From positions 19,584 through 83,583 of the forward strand of contig CAKVCK010000017.1 in the NCBI GenBank assembly GCA_934725575.1: a stretch of 64,000 nucleotides of DNA, read 5' to 3'. The position numbers and the translations under genes were made by a program. Shown here in pieces: positions 60,807-64,000 of the stretch. Source of the DNA: an uncultured Bacteroidales bacterium (GTDB taxonomy: Bacteria > Bacteroidota > Bacteroidia > Bacteroidales > UBA932). Within the stretch, counting starts at the first letter, position 1, and each line of letters begins with the position of its first letter. Below the pieces are notes generated by a model that made no database searches, was not told where the DNA came from, and worked only from the letters and a program-made list of their open reading frames with translations.

Positions 60807-63800
60807 TTAAAATGTGATGTTGGCACCGAAAGACACTGTTCTGTAAGTAGGGGTAGAGCCGAAACGTGTACTTGACATGTCAGCGGCGACAGTACCACCA
60901 TTCTCTGGGTCGAGACCTGACCATCCAGTGATGGTGAAGAGGTCGGTGGCGGAAACGTACAGACGCAGGTTCTGGATGCTCGCCTTGCGGAGGAGCTTCG
61001 AGTTGAAGTTGTAGGACAGAGTGAGATCCTTGAGCTTCAGGAAGCTGCGCTGGTTCCAGTAGTTGTAACCATACTTGTTCTCATAGCCATACCTTGGATA
61101 CTTGTCTGAGTGGTTGCTCTCAGTCCAAGGGTTGATGTCAAGCTGGTTGTCGGTCGTTCCGATAGAGAATCCGTGAGGGTCGTAGCCGAGGAAGTGCTTG
61201 TCATTGCCCTGCATCCAGCGGAAGCTGAAGTAGAGGGAGAAGTTCTTCCAGCTGAAGGTGTTGCCTAAGTTGACGGTGAAGAGAGGATCCATGTCTCCGA
61301 TCCAGTCTTTGTCCGCTGTGGTAATCTTTCCGTCATCATCGATGTCGGCGAATTTCAGATCACCTGGCTCGGCGTCCGGCATGATCACCGTGCCGTCAGA
61401 GCTCTTGTAGTTGTCGATCTCCTCCTTGCTCTGGAATATTCCAAGAAGCTTGTAGTCCCAAGCAGAAGTGATGGAGTGTCCCGGCATAAGAGCATAGCTC
61501 AAATCGTAGCCATTTTTGGTCACACCCGCAACATCGATGTTGTTGTTGTCGTCGAACAGCTTCACGATCTTGTTGCGGTTGAGGTCGAAGGTAAGGTTGG
61601 TTTCCCAATTCAGTGTGTTGACACCGTCACCGTTGAGGTTGATGGAGTGGAGTGTGATCTCGACACCTCTGTTGGTCACCTTACCGGCGTTGGCGTCAAC
61701 TGAAGGGAATCCTGAGACATAAGGGACTGACCTGTTGAGAAGCTGGTCGGTTGTAGCCGATGTGTAAACATCTACAGTACCGTCAAGTCTTGAACCAAGT
61801 ACGGCGAAGTCAAATCCGAGGTTCCACTTTGATGTTGTGGCCCAGGTCAGGCTCTTGTTCTCAAGGCCGGTGATATACATTGCATAGACGCTCTGCTCTC
61901 CAAGCCATGTGTAGGTCTTGCCTACACCTGCGATGGTCGAGTAAGCGGCGACAGCGCTGGAACCATTCTGTCCCCAAGAGAGACGAAGCTTCAGGAAATC
62001 AAGCCAGCTGACATCTTTCATAAAGTTCTCGTTGCTTAGGGTCCAGGCCGCCGAAGCACCGAAGAAGTCACCCCACTTGTTGCCTTCGGCGAACGCAGAG
62101 TAGCCGTCACGACGGTAGTTGCCGGTCAGGTAGTAGCGGTTCGCGAAATTGTAGTTCAATCTTGCAAGGTAAGAGATTCGCTGCCAGCTTGTGCGCTGAC
62201 GGGCGGCTGTCATATTGTTGGCGTTGGAAAGATCAAGGCCATAGGTGCCGAGGTCGGCTGCGGCAGGAATGTCAAACTCGCTGAAGTCGATTCTGATGGC
62301 CTCCTGATTGTAGGCCTCACGGGTGTAACCGGCGAGAGCGTCGATATGATGCTGCTTGATGTCGGTTGTGTAGGTGAGGATGTTGTCGATATTCCAGTTG
62401 GATGTGTGATAGTCACGCACATAACCCTTTGCCGAGCCAACATATTTGTAAGGATTCGCAAGATCGTCTTCAACTCTTGTGTCAAGGTAAAGCTGAGGGT
62501 TGTTGAACAGATCCTGCTGCGAGGTGTTGCGCTGCGCATTGAGGGTCAGTTTGTACTGAAGACCTGGAAGGAACGGGAAGTCGATCTGGGCATAGCCTAC
62601 TCCACCGATGTTGTAACCAACAGTCTGGTTGTCAGTCCAAAGGTAGCTGGCGTTCTCGCGTCCCCACAGTGGGTTGATCTTGTCCTCTCCGGTAGGGTTG
62701 GAGTTGATCCAGTTCTCGTAGCCCTTGATCTCGGAATGAGTGTAGGAATATGGACTCATCCAGGTTGCCGCCTGCATTGAAGGGGTGCATCCCCAGCTCT
62801 TGGAACCCATGTAACGTCCGGTGAGGCCAACGGTAAGCCAATCGGCGACCTTGGTGTCCACTTTAGACATCACGTTGAACTTGCGGAAGTTGTCACCCTT
62901 GAGGACACCTCTGGTTCTGTCATATCCACCGGAAATGTAGTAAGAAGTGGCGTTCTTTCTTCCGGATATGCTGAGGCTGTAGCTCTGTGAAGGAGCGGTC
63001 TGTGAGATCTCGTCAAACCAGTCAACCTTGGTTCCCGCCTTGTAAACCTCAAGCTCTCGCTGTGAGAAGACTGCGCCCGGGGTGACTTCCTCGGTGGCGG
63101 CGATCTTGTTCGCGGCGACCATAGCGAGGAAACGATGCTCGATGAACGTGTCGTCATCGGTCTGCATCCTTGGTCTGCGGCCCCAAGTGTTGAACTTCAA
63201 GTCTGCGTTGAAATTGACAGTAGGCTTGTCTGATCTTCCGCTCTTGGTCGTGATGACGATCACACCGTTGGCGGCACGGGATCCGTAGATTGCTGCGGAG
63301 GAGGCATCCTTCATCACATCGATGCTCTGGATGTCGTTGGTCTGGATCTCCTGGATCGAGCCGTAGAAAATCGCTCCGTCAACGATGATCATAGGAGCGT
63401 TGGTACTTTCCGCATCCGCTTTTGTGCTGGAAGGGATCGTGTTACGTCCTCGGAGTGTCATCGTGCTGAGGTTGCTGCCTGAAGCGGAGTTGGTAGGAAG
63501 ATAGTGAAGACCGGCCACCTTACTTGACAATGCCACGAAGGCATTAGGGTTAGGAAGGTTGGCGATGTCTTTGTTGCTTCCATAGTTCACGCTTGCGATG
63601 GCTCCGGACACATCCTTTTTGCGGGCTGTGCCGTAACCGACGACAACAACTTCGTCAAGGAAATTCGAGTCATCGGCCAGAACAACATTGATCACTTTCT
63701 GTGAGCCGACAGTGACTTCCTGTGCGGCATAGCCGATTGATGAGAAGACCAGAACTGCTCCGGACTTCACGTTCGGAAGGTTCCAGGAACCATCAAGTTC

Positions 63801-63959
63801 CGTCATAGTTCCGGTGGTCGTGCCCTTCACAAGGACATTCACACCGACCAGAGGTTCACCAGCCTTGTCTGTAACCTTTCCGGAAACGGCAGACTGGGCG
63901 AATGTCTGCGCGACTATAGCAAGAAGCGCAAGCAGAGTCGTAATTAATCGTTTACCCAT
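60807..63959 (-). CDS. SusC/RagA family TonB-linked outer membrane transporter (pair C)
   Basis: This 1050-residue protein starts MGKRLITTLLALLAIVAQTF, with the regulatory-like domain (SGKVTDKAGEPLVGVNVLVKG, TTTGTMTELDGSWNLP), DEVVVVGYGTARKKDVSGAI, plug motifs (DASSAAIYGSRAANGVIVITTKSG) and a barrel ending GANITF. It forms the import channel with the SusD at 58944. The first 110 residues are nearly a copy of those of the transporter at 51479-55063. Its promoter lies outside the window. Confidence 0.95.
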   Translation of the reverse strand: MGKRLITTLLALLAIVAQTFAQSAVSGKVTDKAGEPLVGVNVLVKGTTTGTMTELDGSWNLPNVKSGAVLVFSSIGYAAQEVTVGSQKVINVVLADDSNFLDEVVVVGYGTARKKDVSGAIASVNYGSNKDIANLPNPNAFVALSSKVAGLHYLPTNSASGSNLSTMTLRGRNTIPSSTKADAESTNAPMIIVDGAIFYGSIQEIQTNDIQSIDVMKDASSAAIYGSRAANGVIVITTKSGRSDKPTVNFNADLKFNTWGRRPRMQTDDDTFIEHRFLAMVAANKIAATEEVTPGAVFSQRELEVYKAGTKVDWFDEISQTAPSQSYSLSISGRKNATSYYISGGYDRTRGVLKGDNFRKFNVMSKVDTKVADWLTVGLTGRYMGSKSWGCTPSMQAATWMSPYSYTHSEIKGYENWINSNPTGEDKINPLWGRENASYLWTDNQTVGYNIGGVGYAQIDFPFLPGLQYKLTLNAQRNTSQQDLFNNPQLYLDTRVEDDLANPYKYVGSAKGYVRDYHTSNWNIDNILTYTTDIKQHHIDALAGYTREAYNQEAIRIDFSEFDIPAAADLGTYGLDLSNANNMTAARQRTSWQRISYLARLNYNFANRYYLTGNYRRDGYSAFAEGNKWGDFFGASAAWTLSNENFMKDVSWLDFLKLRLSWGQNGSSAVAAYSTIAGVGKTYTWLGEQSVYAMYITGLENKSLTWATTSKWNLGFDFAVLGSRLDGTVDVYTSATTDQLLNRSVPYVSGFPSVDANAGKVTNRGVEITLHSINLNGDGVNTLNWETNLTFDLNRNKIVKLFDDNNNIDVAGVTKNGYDLSYALMPGHSITSAWDYKLLGIFQSKEEIDNYKSSDGTVIMPDAEPGDLKFADIDDDGKITTADKDWIGDMDPLFTVNLGNTFSWKNFSLYFSFRWMQGNDKHFLGYDPHGFSIGTTDNQLDINPWTESNHSDKYPRYGYENKYGYNYWNQRSFLKLKDLTLSYNFNSKLLRKASIQNLRLYVSATDLFTITGWSGLDPENGGTVAADMSSTRFGSTPTYRTVSFGANITF

Positions 63960-64000
63960 AAAACTTTATTTAATAATGGTTTTGTTAATCCCCGCGTTTA
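63960..64000 (-). promoter_or_regulatory. Leader of the pair C SusC gene, cut by window edge
   Basis: On the minus strand this reads a TAAACGCGGGG block, then AAAACCATTATTAAATAA and a T-rich stretch before ATGGGTAAACG. The order and much of the sequence match the leader of the pair B SusC gene. The promoter is beyond the edge. Confidence 0.5.

Noticed and set aside
1..64000. GAATAT excess as a by-product of frequent Glu-Tyr or Ile-Phe codon pairs.
   Set aside because: The hexamer appears in all three frames on both strands and in non-coding spacers, so a single codon pair cannot explain it.

Overview
The window looks like the chromosome of a Bacteroidetes (Bacteroidales-type) bacterium of moderate GC content. 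The reasons are three SusC/SusD pairs, many lipoproteins of the fimbrillin-like, BACON, DUF4998 and DUF5000 types, and repeated promoters of the Bacteroidetes form (TTG/TTTG, about 19 bases, then TAnnTTTG). Shine-Dalgarno sites are mostly weak. I found no rRNA, tRNA, CRISPR array, insertion sequence or prophage.

Layout. 1-4.4 kb (minus strand): the start of a mannose-1-phosphate guanylyltransferase gene cut by the window edge, a YraN-family gene, mutS2 and a CdaA-type diadenylate cyclase. 4.5-8.6 kb (plus): a self-contained seven-gene piece of the S10 ribosomal operon (rplC-rplD-rplW-rplB-rpsS-rplV-rpsC) with its own promoter and terminator; rpsJ and rplP are not next to it. 8.65-12.8 kb (plus): an exported Gfo/Idh/MocA oxidoreductase paired with a helical-repeat protein carrying a DUF1080 (3-keto-glycoside hydrolase) domain. 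12.9-20.8 kb: fabG, a short-type S-adenosylhomocysteine hydrolase gene, nhaA, mutS and a butyrate kinase gene. 20.8-26.3 kb: a GH92 mannosidase, an unrecognised 496-residue protein, an Rpn-type nuclease and a small repeat-rich spacer.

26.3-43.3 kb is one tight minus-strand operon of eight genes: SusC, SusD, a DUF5000-type lipoprotein, a DUF4998-type lipoprotein, a very large lipoprotein with a metallophosphoesterase domain, a BACON lipoprotein, a GLUG-repeat lipoprotein and a fimbrillin-like lipoprotein. A second GH92 gene diverges from it. The set suggests capture and trimming of a mannose-containing and possibly phosphorylated glycan, which is inference. 46-48 kb holds an Rpn C-terminal fragment and an ATPase-nuclease of the DUF234 type. 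48.1-55.1 kb is a second SusC/SusD operon ending in a lipoprotein that shares a C-terminal module with two proteins of the first operon. 55.4-58.9 kb holds a coupled pair: a DUF6057-like membrane protein and a PD40 lipoprotein with a CXXCH motif. 58.9-64 kb is a third SusC/SusD pair.

Two signals stand out that the gene list does not explain. The hexamer GAATAT/ATATTC occurs at roughly 150 places by eye, in all three codon frames, on both strands and in spacers. That is several times chance, and it is depleted in ribosomal-protein and SusC/SusD genes. Second, an unrecognised module of about 200 residues is shared by three surface lipoproteins from two SusC/SusD operons.
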